Origin: Rhizophagus irregularis | Lineage: Eukaryota > Glomeromycota > Glomeromycetes > Glomerales > Glomeraceae | Assembly: GCF_026210795.1 (NCBI RefSeq) | Contig: NC_089432.1 | Coordinates: 1,984,001 to 2,048,000 of the forward strand | DNA length: 64,000 nucleotides | Direction: 5' to 3' | Part shown: positions 33,121 through 45,834 of the stretch, one piece after another | Layout: each line of letters starts with the position of its first letter | Position numbering within the stretch: the first letter of the stretch is position 1 | The notes under the pieces: generated by a model | Told to the model about the DNA's origin: nothing | The model's database searches: none | What the model saw: the letters and a program-made list of their open reading frames with translations, nothing else | Position numbers and translations under genes: made by a program

Positions 33121-34869
33121 TTATTGTGCTTTGCGTTGATAAATATATAGAATATATGGAGTATAATATAGATAGAACTAATATTTATTTTTGTTAAAAT
33201 TATTAAGAATAAAGAGACATTTTTTAAAAAAAAAAATAAGTATAATGATTTGTATACGCTATGGCTTTTTTTTCCTTTATTTTTTATATTATAAACCGAG
33301 GTGACCGTTAATGAACTGAATATCAAAATAAATGCGGACTATTTTTCTTATTCTTAATATATAGGAATTAAATACTTTTTTATTAAGTAAAAAATATATT
33401 TATTTATTCAAATAAAAATATATGTATATTTATTTTGATTATATTACAGCACGAACTTTGATCCAAACAAAAAAATAATTGGAAAAAAAAAATATTATTA
33501 AAAAAAATTAGTAAAAGACACTTAATATAGCATTGCATCATCAATCCAACTAGTGATCCATTGAAAAAGAATGAAAAAAAATTAGCAAAATAATAATTAG
33601 AAAAAAAATTATTATTAAAAAAAGGTGCTTACTGTAATACTGCAGCGTCATTCTGATCTAGATTTAAGTCTAAATAAAAAAATTAATATATTATATAATA
33701 AAAGGAAAAAAAATCAGTTTACAAAAAAACCAAATCGAAAAAAAAATTTTGGTTTAGAAAAAATCAAACTGAAAAAAATCGGTTTTTTTTTAGTTTTTTT
33801 TTTAAAAAAAAAAAAATTTGAAAAAAATTAGTTTTAAAAAAAAAACTATATTAGTAAAAAAAATGTAAAAAAAAAAATTTCAGTTTTAAGAAAAAGAAAA
33901 GTCGAAAAAAAATAAAAAAAAATATTGGAAAAAAATTTCAGCTTTAAGTGAATTTAAATAAAATCTAAATTTATCTTTAAATAAAGATGGTGTTTTTATT
34001 CTTTTAATGATTATTTGTTTGAACTATAAAAAAATTTTTCTTGTAATGAGATGTTATTTCTGACCAAAATTCTATTTTGGTATTACATAACCATCCGGTT
34101 TAGTGAAAAAAATATTAATTTACATATAATAAATTCATATTATTGAATTTATTTCTTTTCTAACGAATTATTTTATTTTAAGTTATGAAAAATTTTAACA
34201 ATTAAAATAGTCAGATCATAAACTAATCAATTTATTTTTGAACTTTTGATGGTATCGTACATCTATCTATATTAAAAAGCCTATTTACCATAAAATTTTA
34301 AGAACGGAATTAATTATCAATTTTTAAATTAGACGATTAAAAATTTGTTACCGAACTATAAAATTTAATCCAATTTTCAAATTTGATTTGTCCTCTTTTG
34401 CAGATTATTTCATGTATTCCATTTAGCCATTTTTGTAAAAAATCAACATTAATAAATACGGTAGCAAGTTTTTTCACTCTTTCACAAATTTGTAAGTTAT
34501 AAAATATAAACATAAATGAAAAAAAAATGAATTTTAGTTAACTTGGTCCAACTACCTTAAGTATTAACCAAAACCATTTATTATGCGTAAAATGATATAA
34601 TCAAATGAAATTTCACTAAGAATTTGTAACAATTATCATTGAGCAAAGATACATTAAGCGGAATATTTGAACTTACTGTATTACAGTTTTATGTTTAAAA
34701 TCTTTATTTATATAGAATATTCTTAAATATAAAATCCAATAAATCTATATGTGCTATATATTATAAAATTTATAAAGTATAAATGAAAAAAAAAATAAAA
34801 GTAAACTAACTTCAATATACGAATTAATTTTTAAACTATTTAACTTTAACTTTCACATAAAAAGAAACT
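33121..34869. other. Low-complexity A-rich intergenic region
   Basis: From 33460 to 33960 long A runs dominate. The lysine-rich open frame at 33625-33831 is a consequence of this. No gene or element end was recognised. Confidence 0.55.
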
Positions 34870-36728
34870 TCATTCAATATTATCTTCACCATCTTGACAA
34901 ATTTCATTTAGTTCTATAAAAAAAAAATAAATAAATTAGATATAGAATATTAATAAATTACAAATAATAATAACTTACCTAATTCACTTAATTGAACATC
35001 CAAGCATTCTGAAACTGCATATTGTATTTAAACGTTAATAAATTTAACTAAAATAATTATAATAATAAAGGGAATACTTACTTGGATTTACTGATGTTGA
35101 TTGAGCAGTATAATTAGTGTCTATTAAAAAATAAAAAAATAACATTAATAATGTAAAATGGGATTATATGATAAAACAAAATGAAATTTAATTACCTGAA
35201 CTGAATTGAAATGAAGAATTTACTGGTTTTGGAAGACTATTGAAATTTAAAAGTCTACTAGTATAAATTGCTTGTGGATGCGTTTTGAAGCTTTTGGATT
35301 TATCTTCATTTGACCTGTTTTTGAATTTTTCTTTTCTAATTTTATCACATTCTTCTATTTGAAAATAAATTTCACTATTTTGACCACTACTCCATCCATT
35401 TAGTGTTTGATACAACTCTTTAGTTGTTGGTCTATTTTTCATTTCAGCATCCCAACATTTTATTATCAAATCTGCAAGTAACTTTGGTATGTCATTAGAA
35501 ATTGTTGGTCTAAGTCCTTTACATATTTTAATGGCTAAAAATTCATTATGAGGAATATCATTAAAAGGAATTTCTTCAGAAAGAAATTCGTTCATTATTA
35601 TTCCAAATGAGTAAATATCTGCTGCTTTTGTATATTGTTGTCCACGTAAAACTTCTGGTGCCATATATGGTAATACTCCACAAATTCCTTCTTCTTTAAC
35701 TGTTTGCTTTATATTCGCTGGTTGACACATTCCTAAATCACTTATATATGGACCATATTTAAATAATATATTACCTGAATGAAAATCTTTGTGAACTTTT
35801 TCAGCATTATGTATATCTAAAAGTCCTCTTGCAATTTGTTGTAATTTATCAATTTTAAATTTATAATCTATATAATTTTCAGATTTATTTAAATAATTTC
35901 TCAAATTTCCATTATTACAATATTCTATAACCATCATATACTCTTTACTATTTGGATCTTGAGTAATTCCAAAACATTGAATAATATCTACAAGATGAAT
36001 CTGAAGATGAGATTTAATCTAATTATCATCAAAAAGGAAAAATTTTATTAATAAATAAATGCAAATAACACAATCTTTATATATAAGACAAAGTAAGTTT
36101 AAATTACCTCATTTAAAAAATCTGAACACATATCAGAAGAATTATTCAAACTTTTCAATGCATATTCACTATATTTAGTAATTCTATCCCATTTTTGATT
36201 TTCAATATCCCAACTATAAATATGTCCTTCAGGCCATTCAGCCGAATAAATCTTACCAAAACCACCTTCCGCAATATAAGTGATATTTTGAATTTTTTCA
36301 AAAGGTATCCATTCAAGATATTTTTTACAATATACAGCATTAAGTTGTGATTGCTGTATAAATTCATCAATATCTTTATTTCCACTAGTCCAATTTTTAA
36401 AGTTATCTTTAGATCTTTTAGCATTACAAGATTGGCACCATTTGATTCCTGTGCCAGGTTCTTTACATTCTCCACATATTCCATACACTTGTTTTCTTTT
36501 TTCTAAATCTCCTATATAAACTACTCTTTCATCTACATTTTCTGATTCAATAGTTGAATCAATAGTAGGAATTGTAACATGAAGCTTTTAATAGAAAAAA
36601 AATTATTAATATTTTTAACTACAAAAATTCAATTAAAATATTTATAATTATTAAAAATATTAAATTGCCATTACCTGATATTTACTTTTATCAGTATCCT
36701 CCCATAAATTTTTTGGGGTTTCATCCAT
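34870..36728 (-). CDS. Protein kinase with N-terminal Cys-pair motif
   Basis: Six exons fit in phase: 36728-36675, 36584-36108, 36018-35196, 35120-35082, 35014-34979 and 34913-34870, giving 490 residues with no stop. The start MDETPKNLWEDTDKSKYQ forms a first exon with a clean GTAATG donor. Residues 55-71 hold two Cys pairs (CGEC, CQSC), likely a small zinc-binding motif. The kinase domain follows: glycine loop EGGFGKIY at about 124-131, lysine 162 (YALKSL), glutamate 177, catalytic loop HKDFHSGN at 253-260, DLG in place of DFG at 271-273, and APE at 297-299. A C-terminal tail of about 100 residues is low in complexity. Catalytic D255 and N260 are kept, so activity is plausible despite the HKD and DLG variants. 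This architecture is common in Glomeromycotina; the substrate is unknown. The three short last exons are less certain. Confidence 0.88.
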
Positions 36729-38940
36729 ATTAATTGAGCTGTGGATTATAATTTTAATTTTAGTTAATATAAATAAATAACTACGTTACTCAAAAATAAA
36801 TTTCAGAATTATTATGGGAAAAAGAAAAAAATTTTAAATTGAACGAAGTGCGCACATTTGTATTACTTATTTGTATTACTATTTGTACTACTATTGTATA
36901 CAAAAATTGATATTTTTGTAACAAAGAAAATTCGTAAGCAGCAGCTGATCATCATAAAAAATAAATCTAACCCGAAATGGTTAAGATGAAAAATGCGAAG
37001 TAAAATTATTTTCGGTAATCTATCTATCTAATTAAAAAAATTGTGTCATATTTAGATTACCCTGTATAAATAATTTGAATTGTGTAACATTGAAAAGTGT
37101 GCGTTCGATCTATCATATCATAATTATATCATAATTAACTGACTACGATAACAAATCTTTAAGCTAATACATTACAGTTAATTAAAATTTTAACTGTATT
37201 TTTTTTTATTCTGATGGATTAATTACTAACAAAAAAAAAGTATAATTTCTCTTATGCATTTATTTGTGGTCATTTCCGCTCTCTTAGTTACGTTACCACG
37301 AACTAATAATTTTTTTCAGTTTTTACCAAAAAACCGAAACTACCTTTTTAGTCTTTTTTTTATTAATTTTTTTATCCCTCTTTTTATCATTATTGTTTCT
37401 TTTGGTTAACTTAACCAAAATTTTTTTATTCTTATTGGATTTTTTTTCAGGGGATTTTTTTTTAATCAGGAATTTATCAAAATTTTGGATTTTTTTTAAA
37501 TAGTTTATTCTTTTTTTTGGTTTGGGTCAAGACTATAGAACTATGTCCTACGGCTTTTTGTGAGATTTTTTTTAGTCAATGATATTGTTTCTAACTAATA
37601 AATTCGTGTGAAATTTTTTTTTTTAGTGAGAATTTTTTCCGACTAATAAATTTGTGAAAATTTTTTTTGATATTAACGATAGATATTTTGTAATTAAATC
37701 AATAAATTTTTTGATAAATCTATATAACTAAAAAACTATATACTGTAACTTAAAAAATTTGTCTGACGTTTGGATTAGTCTCTGCATAATAATTTGAATT
37801 GTGTAACTTGAAATCCATGCCATATAATTAAAACCTGTGACATACCTCCACCTGATCTATTTATCCGTGTACATTCCAATCAACTAATACAGTTTCATTT
37901 TACCTTCAAACTGAAAAATATTTTTTTTTTTTTCGAATTATTGCAAAAATTTTTTTCGATACTTATTTTTTTCAGATTCCTTTTTTTTTCAGAAATTTCC
38001 CTTTTTTGAACCGATTTCTTTCTTTATCCTTTTTCTTTCCCCCATTAATTTTTTTTTCTTTCAATTTTTTTTAAAAAAAAATCAATAAAACATGTAGATT
38101 AAGATTTTCAATTAAATTGAACGCTGGATAAATAGTTTCCCTGTAAAAAATCTGATCCGTGTTTTATCTTTCCATGTTTTTTCCGTGAATGTATGTATCA
38201 TTTTCATGGAATTTATAGCCTTAAATCATGGAAATTTCATCTCGCTAACACGGATATCCGTGAATGTATCATTTTCACGGAATTTTTACGGAAGACACGG
38301 AGAAATAATGAAAATATTCGAATAAAAAATTTTTTATAGGGTTTGATTTTCAAATTCATAAAAATCAAAAAAAAATTGATATTTTTACAATATTTTATAA
38401 TTAATTAATTGAAGAAATTGTTGATTTAATAATAGACTAGTATAACCAAATCCATATCCAAAATTCTCTAAATAATCACCAGATTTTTGATTAAAAATTT
38501 TTAATTCAAATAGTTTAGTTAAATTAATAATTTTATCGAATAAAATGAGTATTCAAAAGAATAATAATAAATGAAATGAACAGATTTCTAATACATTTAA
38601 CGTTAATTGTTCAAATATTATTCCTAAGTTGATTATAAGTTTAAAAATAATAAGAAATAATTAATTAATTAATATAAATATTTATAGTATTTTCATAATA
38701 TTTAAGTTTTTTCAAGAATACTTCTAAAAAATTAATCAATTTTTATTGATAATTATTTTTTCACAATTCTTAATTAATCCGAATTTCACTCTACACTCAA
38801 CCATCAAATCATTAATACAATACATATTTTTTGTTAAGTAATTATTACAATATTAAATTCCTAATTATAAACAAAAAACTTCTTTAATTTACTTAGTATT
38901 ACATTATAAAACTAAATCTTTCTATTTAAAAAAACTCATT
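36729..38940. other. AT-rich intergenic region with a two-copy repeat
   Basis: No gene is seen. Around 38181-38215 and 38257-38290 a phrase TCCGTGAATGTAT, then ATCATTTTCA and GGAATTTT, occurs twice. T-rich runs fill 37300-38090. The right end abuts the Helitron-like terminus at 38944. Confidence 0.5.
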
Positions 38941-38943
38941 GGT

Positions 38944-38972
38944 CCCGGCGTGAAGCAACGGGTGACAGCTAG
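38944..38972 (+). other. Helitron-like 3' terminus
   Basis: CCCGGCGTGAAGCAACGGG can form a short hairpin (CCCG/CGGG), and 6 nt later the sequence reads CTAG followed by T. A hairpin shortly before CTRR followed by T is the usual signature of a Helitron 3' end. The element body would lie to the left and has no coding sequence here. Evidence is a short motif only. Confidence 0.4.
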
Positions 38973-39033
38973 TGTAGATCATATAATTTTTTTTTCTGTA
39001 TTTTCAAAAAAATAAATAGCAATAAACCTAATT

Positions 39034-39471
39034 GGCCACGCAAACTAATGTTTTCGGTTCACTTCACCCGGCCGGGTCACTTTTTCAAAATTTGACCAAA
39101 AAATTTTTATATGTAAAATTTTTTTTCACGTGATTTCAAGTGATTTTATTGGTTAAATCTTAATTATTATGAATAGCACTTTAAAATCTGCTTAGATGAC
39201 AAACATGAAATTGATATATCATTAGAAAAATCCTTCATTTTTGTCTCTTTTTCAACTGGTAGAACCTTCCCAATCTCTTAAAGTTACAGAGTTGTAACAT
39301 GTATGATAGGCATTTTTAGTAACAAACTGGAACGAAATTCATCCAATTATAAACTAGTAAGTCACGTGACATATAATAAAAATTTTTTATTAATAAAAAA
39401 TAAAACCCGGGTCCCCGGGTCAATTTTAAATTTTAATGTTACGTGAACCGAAAATATTAGTTTGCGTGGCC
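39034..39471. mobile_element. TIR element with GGCCACGCAAACTAAT ends
   Basis: The left end GGCCACGCAAACTAATGTTT, then TCGGTTCAC, is mirrored at the right end with one difference. Inside the termini CCCGGCCGGG and CCCGGGTCCCCGGG occur. The element is about 438 bp with no coding frame. I could not identify a clear target duplication. Confidence 0.7.
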
Positions 39472-41017
39472 TATAATAGAAAAATCATTGCCAAATTATA
39501 TATCAAAAATAAATTACTTTGGAATAAAAATTTTAATTAATATATTTTTAATTAACGAAAATCAAGGTGGATACAGATTATAGTTTGCACATACAGTAAC
39601 TTTACGCTAGGAAGATAAATAATAATATTGTATGGTTGGTTTAAATGAACCTTGTTTAGTAAATATGATAAATGAAAGAAAATGTAAGGTATTTCATACT
39701 ATTATCCGTATGGAGAAGATAATATTATGAAGATGATCAAACATTGAATGATCGAAAATTTTATTGTATATACAGTACGTAAATCAATAATAATCTTGAA
39801 AAGTTTATTATGCAATTTTAAATTGAGTAAATTTTAAAATAAAAAGAAAATTTATTTATCATTTATCTTAAATGATATTTATATAATTATGTATTAAGAG
39901 ATATATTTTTTGAATTGAGACCATAATCTTCCATATTACCTTTGCATTAATCTTACCAATCTTTGATGAGGCGTAAAAAAATTGAGAATGAATAAAGTGT
40001 GAAAATTGTATTAATGAATCCATTTCTACAATAAAAATATTATTAAATGTTTTTAAAAAGAACAATCTAACGGACTACAGGTTTCATGAAGATAAATACA
40101 TCATATTTTGAATATTGTATTTTATAGAGAATTTTTCAAAATTAATGCAAAAAAATGTCAAATACTTCACGCAAACGAATATAATGCTCAAAAGTTGGAG
40201 AATGTTGAGAATGCCAATAGAAATTTAGTTGGTTTGATAGGTGCATGTTTTAAATTTATTTACAAAATTACATTTCTATTAATTCATATCAGCATAAAAC
40301 TATAGCTTATGACATAATTGAGTGAATTCATGATAGTAATGCAAATTGAGTTTTTACACAGGAAATATTTATATTCACAATATCATAATTCCTAGCATGC
40401 TTTTGCGTAGAATGTAAAAGTCCTCTATTCCACTTCGGACAATCAAAGATCAATCTTTAGATCATACGTCTAGTAAATAACGTTAAAATGAGCATCAAAT
40501 TAACTATAAATTTAAAAAGAGAAAAAGTGAAACATTCACGAGACAATTAATTCAGCTATAAACTTTTGAAATAGCTAAATGTTTAATGCTTTCATTAGAG
40601 AGTTTTTTTTGTTTTTTTTTTAAAAAAAAAGACATGAAAAAAATCGTAACGAAAAACAAAAATTTTTTTTTATTCGCTTGTAAAACTAATTATGATCAAA
40701 GTTATCCAATCAAAACCGCAACTTTTCATTTATGACAGAATTTTCTTTCACTTATATGTAAGGTTAATGAAAGTTTAATAGATGGATTGAATATTATCCT
40801 TATATTTAAATCTTTTCTTCGAAGCGGTTTTAATTTTAATTAGAAATTAAAGTCAGTAGTAGTACATATAAACTAAGTATTACTGTGTATAATGAAAGCT
40901 TGATTAAAGCTTAATGAACAATAACGTAGATTATTATTATATCATTTCTAACTTATTATTATATTATATTTGCAATAAGCAATATTATTGATGGAACTTA
41001 TTGTGTTACGTTCAGTT
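39472..41017. other. Intergenic region containing one copy of a dispersed repeat
   Basis: No gene is supported; frames at 39868-40305 lack motifs. The right half, 40440-40875, matches 47440-47900 and is listed as a repeat. Confidence 0.5.
40440..40875. repeat. Dispersed direct repeat, copy 1
   Basis: This stretch matches 47440-47900 in the same orientation over several hundred bases. Shared phrases include GTCTAG-AAATAACGT, ATCAAATTAACTATAAA, AACTTTTGAAATA, AAAAAATCGTAACGAAAA and TTTATTCGCTTGTAAAACT. Small insertions separate the matches. It has no coding frame. Confidence 0.75.
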
Positions 41018-42730
41018 TATTTTTATTTTTATTTTTATATTTCACGTGAACTAAGTCACAGTACAAATTACAAGGGCTAGCTATAAGAAAGTCAAAAGCA
41101 ATTTAAAAAGAACCGTGAACCAAACCGCGAACAGGCCGCGCCACCCTGGTGTACGAAAATAAAAGAAACCTGTAGCGATACTCTAACAAAAGGTAACGCC
41201 CACACTAGAGTAAAAAGGCTAAGGAATTAAAAAATAGAATTGAAAGAACTATCTAAGAGTAATAATATTCGATAAATTGTAAAAAGAAGAAAAATATTCT
41301 ATATTATCAAAAAGTGAACTATCTCTATGGGGTTCCCATGATCCTGAATGTAAAAAGTTACTGGAAGTCCAGCGAATGTAAGAAGTATCATCTATACGAG
41401 TTAGTTGCTTCATATACGGAGGGTTGAAGCACAAACCGCGACGGCCCTTTGTTCGTGTTGGTGTAAAGGTAGAGTTTTCTTTTTCTTGAAGTTGAATAAG
41501 CGATAATAATTCTTTTTCTTGCGTTTGTTAATACCATGTGAAAGTTCCCGTTTTTTTGAAGCGTTCTTTCCAGGTCATGGGTTTTAGATCACGTATTAAA
41601 GTATCCAAGAAAGAGATGAATAGAGATTCACGAAGAGATTTTTTTCCTATATAATTGTAGAAGAAACATGACAGTCGGCTGGAACTAGGTTATTGATTAA
41701 TAATAAGCTTGGATGAGTTGTTGGGATAGTGATCGTCAAAGCTGTATTGTAAGTTGAACAAGGGTGACGCGTTAAAACGATACGCAATGTCGAAGGTGAA
41801 ACTTGAAGTATAAAGTAATGAGTAGATCTTTGTGGCGTGAAAGTACGTTACTGATACCATGAAAATGTTAAGGACAAAGTCCCAGGTGAAATTAGTGTCC
41901 GCCTCGAGGTTACATTCTGTACATTTGAGTATTCCAGCTTGGGTAATTGTGTTGTAAAATATCTGCTGTAGGGTATATAAAATTAGATTTTTTTATTTTC
42001 GATCCTTACGATTGTGACGTTCGATAGGTTTGAGTGATGAATTATTAACCAACGAGTTAAAGATACGGGCTTGAATCGGAGTATTACTCTGTTGTCTAAT
42101 GTTTTAATCGACTATGTAAATGTTATTCCATTTAATATAACCCGATGAGGAATGGTGAAAAAATTTTGAGTTGATAATGATCGGGAATTCTACTGTAGTT
42201 CCCGCTGCTGCTAAGCAGTCAGCTTGTTCGTTGAATTCAACGTTACTGTGAGCTTTAACTTTTTTAAGAATTAAAGTGATATTTCGATAGTGTATAATCC
42301 AAAAGATTAAATTCCAAATTAAAAATATTTTGCTTTAATTGTCGTCTGGGACTAATCGTGGGAGAGGCCATTCGTTCTTGGTATGTAGTAATGCAGTTGG
42401 CTGAGTCTGTAAAAATTGTACAAGTACTGTTATACGGGATTGTAATGAGGGCGGTAAGTATGCCCATAGCTTCACTTTTGGTTGATGACGGAAAGAATGC
42501 CGTAGCGCCTCTGAATTGTAAGCACGGAGCGTGAGGGAAAGCTTGTATCCAACCGTATCCTCTGCTACATCGAGTGCCAATTTGTTTGACTGATCCATCT
42601 GTGTAAAAATGTAGAAAAATGAGTTGCTAATTTGATGAGTTCTTTTTTAATGTCTTCATGACAAATAAGGGCTAAATTGATCCGAGAAATTGTATTTGAA
42701 GGGAATCAGAAATATCATTCGAGGATAATA
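41018..42730 (-). pseudogene. 5'-truncated LINE with RNase H domain
   Basis: The RNase H domain is visible from about 42620 to 42170: FYTDGSVKQIGTRCSRGYGW, SSTKSEAMGILTALIT, TIFTDSANCITTYQERM and, in a shifted frame, AHSNVEFNEQADCLAAAG. The four acidic residues of RNase H1 (YTDG, SEA, TDS, QAD) are all present. Downstream pieces (KSLRESLFISFLDTLIRDLK, and SGSWEPHRDSSLF at 41434-41249) belong to the C-terminal region. A 3' tail of AAAAATAAAAATAAA type near 41020-41040 marks the end of the element. The reverse transcriptase part is missing, so insertion was 5'-truncated, ending just before the kinase B promoter block. Frameshifts and stops add to the decay. Confidence 0.75.
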
Positions 42731-42734
42731 AATT

Positions 42735-42759
42735 CCGCAGTTACGTGGTCACGTGTGTC
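42735..42759 (+). promoter_or_regulatory. Conserved upstream block with CACGTG, kinase B
   Basis: CCGCAGTTACGTGGTCACGT continues into GTGTC and matches 1234-1258 with two differences. It lies about 225 bp before the ATG, directly next to the truncated end of the LINE. A second conserved segment, AATAAAAGTCAAGAAG followed by CTCAATA, lies immediately before both start codons. Confidence 0.4.
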
Positions 42760-42960
42760 GAGTATTATTAGGCTTACGTAATCTGTATTTATTAGGAACA
42801 AGTCGTACTAACATAATATACCCATTTAAATATCTTCTGAAATGATCGACAGTTACATACATAAATTATGTTTTGGTAATACATGTCCTTAATAAATAAA
42901 TAAACAAATTTAAATTTGCATAAAAAAAAACTTCGTCAATAAAAGTCAAGAAGCTCAATA

Positions 42961-45658
42961 ATGTCCAACAACATTGAATCTAACATACCTGTAAAATTTA
43001 CTGAAAATTCAAAAAATGAGTGGATTAATTGGATTGAAGTAGCTATTGCAAAAGATTACTTTAAATATTATGAATTCAATCATTTTAGTAATTTTCAAGA
43101 AATTGGGTTTGGAGGTTTTGGGAAAGTTTACCGTGCGAACTGGAAAAGTTCTCATAATTATTTAGCATTAAAATCTTTTTCTAATTCCAACAACGTCACA
43201 ATTAAAGAGATCGTTAAAGAGGTAATAATAAAATAATTGTTATCTTATAATTTATATAATTTCTAATTTAAAATTCTATTTAGCTTAAAATTCAACGTGA
43301 AGTGGATTTCCATGAGAATATTATTCGTTTCTGTGGCATTACAACAGGTGCAATATATTTTCTTTTATATATGATTTAACTGTAAGACCTAAATTTAATT
43401 TTTTTTTTTTTTTACAAAGAAGATCAAATTGATAATTCAAAAAAATATTGGTTAGTGATGGAATATGCAGACGGAGGTACTCTTCAAGAATATTTGAAGG
43501 AACATTTTGATAATCTTACTTGGAATAATAAATTTAATATGGCACTTCAATTGGCTTGTGCTATATTATGCTTACATGATGAAGAAATTATTCACCGTGA
43601 TCTGGTAATTCATTTATTTATATTCATCATTTTTGCGTTTGTTGAATTGTAATTAATAAAATTATTGTATCTAATTATACTAAATAGCATTCAAAAAATG
43701 TGTTAGTTCATCAAAATATAATTAAATTAGCTGATTTTGGTCTATCAAAAAGAATTGAAGAATCATCCAACCTTCAGTCTTCAACAAAATTATTTGGAGT
43801 AATTCCTTATATTGACCCAAAAAGCTTTAGTAATCAAGATTATAAATTAAATAAAAAAAGTGATATTTATAGCATTGGAATACTTTTATGGGAGATATCC
43901 AGTGGTAAACCTCCTTTTCATACTGAAGGCAAATCATATGATGTTTGTTTAGCAATTAATATAATACAAGGTCTTAGAGAGACGCCTATTCCTGACACTC
44001 CTGAAGACTATAAAAACGTTTATACTGGTAAATATATTCAAGACATAGTAAATTTATTCTTGAATTAATATTAATTAAATCAATTACTTTGTATATTTTT
44101 AGATTGTTGGAATAATGAACCAGATGGTCGTCCCACTATCAATCAGGTTGTCTCTAAATTAAATGCAATGATTATAAATAACAGTAATAATATGACTATA
44201 AAAGATTTTCAGACTAATGGCTCTTATACAAACATCCAATTATCCAGTAAACAGCAACTCAATTTGAATGCTTTTGAAGATCCTATAAATAATCCACCAC
44301 ATGGGGAATTATCCAAAATTATTCAAAATTTTAACGATATGAGTACTAAAGAAATAGATTCTTCAATATCATCAAATAATAACTTTAAGGTGACAGTTGA
44401 TGAAATGGTAGAACTTTCTGATAAGACAAATATAGATGCAGAACAGTTAGATAGACAAAGCCTTTATAATTATCTTAATAATCGTAATATAACTTCACGG
44501 GAAATTTATATTTGGATAATAGATAATCAAAATTATTTAAATTCTATTGTTTTACTTGGAGATTTTAATTACTTAGGAATTGAAACTAATATTGATAAAG
44601 AAAAGGCATTTGAATTATATCAGGTAGCTGAAAATTCAGGAAATATTATTGCACAATATAATATTGGTTGCTGTTATCTATATGGGAATGGTGTTTATAA
44701 AGATTGTGACAAAGCTTTTGAATTATTTAGAAAATCAGCTGAAAGAGAATATTCAAAAGGAGTAAATTATTTAGGATATTGTTATGAAAAAGGAATTGGA
44801 ATTAAGATTGATGTAAAAAAGGCATTTGAATTATATCAAAAGGCAGAAGGTTTAGGAAATTCATATGGAATAAATAATTTAGGATATTGTTATAGAAGAG
44901 GAATTGGAACTGATATTAATGAAAAAAAGGCACTTGAATTATATCAAAGGTCAGCAAATTTAGGAAATTCATATGGAATAAATAATTTAGGATATTTCTA
45001 TCAACATAATATTGATGTAAAAAAGGCATTTGAATTATATCAAAAGGCGGCAGATTTAGGAAATGCAAATGGAATATATAATTTAGGATATTGTTATCAA
45101 CATGGGATTGGGACTGATATTGATGAAAAAAGGGCATTTGAATTATATCAAAAGTCAGCAGATTTAGGAAATTCATATGGAATGGATAACTTAGGATATT
45201 GTTATGAAAAAGGTATTGGCGCTGATATTAATGAAAAAAAGGCAATTGAATTGTATCAAAGGGCTGCAGATTTAGGAAATGCAGTTGGAATAAATAATTT
45301 AGGTAATTGTTATAGAGAGGGAATTGGAACTGATATTGATAAAAAGAAAGCATTTGAATTATATCAAAAGTCAGCAGATTTAGGAAATTCATATGGAATA
45401 AATAATTTAGCTCATTGTTATAAATATGGAATTGCAACTGATATTGATGAAAAAAAGGCATTTGAATTATATCAAAAGGCGGCAGATTTAGGAAATGCAA
45501 ATGGAATAAATAATTTAGGATATTGCTATCAGTATGGGAGTGGAACAATTATTGATGAAGAAAAGGCATTTGAATTATATCAAAAATCAGCAGATTTAGG
45601 AAATAGTGCAGCTCGATATAATCTTGCTTTTATGTTAAGTATGAGAATGGAGACATAA
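42961..45658 (+). CDS. Protein kinase with Sel1-like repeats (paralog B)
   Basis: Exons 42961-43221, 43284-43347, 43420-43604, 43688-44027 and 44103-45658 give 801 residues with the same phases as paralog A. Kinase landmarks: GFGGFG loop near 49-54, lysine 71, glutamate 87, HRDLHSKN at about 167-174 and DFG at 186-188, all canonical, so this copy should be active. The APE position reads DPK, as in paralog A. About ten to eleven Sel1-like units follow from residue 432. The frame ends at YNLAFMLSMRMET; just after, another frame reads ENGDINQAIYWYYISALQGD and continues to a TAA at 45751-45753. Removing five bases (TTAAG) after TTTATG would restore the last repeat, so the C-terminus appears shortened by a small insertion. 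Partners of the Sel1 array are unknown. Confidence 0.9.
44548..45640 (+). repeat. 108-bp tandem coding repeats (Sel1 array of kinase B)
   Basis: Ten full units and the start of another, mostly 108 bp; the fifth unit is shorter. Units share GGAATAAATAATTTAGGATA-type phrases at near identity. Paralog A has about seven units, so the array has changed copy number since duplication. Confidence 0.85.
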
Positions 45659-45834
45659 ATCAAGCAATTTACTGGTATTATATATCTGCATTACAAGGAG
45701 ATCAAGATGCTCAAAATAAATTAGAACAAATTCATGTGTTCTATGCAAAGTAAATTGGAATGTTTAAATAAAATAAATAAGTAATTAAAAGTACTTTTAT
45801 AGGATTTTTTTCGTTTATTTCTTTGAGTGCTATA

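Noticed and set aside
33625-33831. Lysine-rich open frame
   Set aside because: It lies in an A-rich low-complexity stretch; the protein is a by-product of poly-A sequence.
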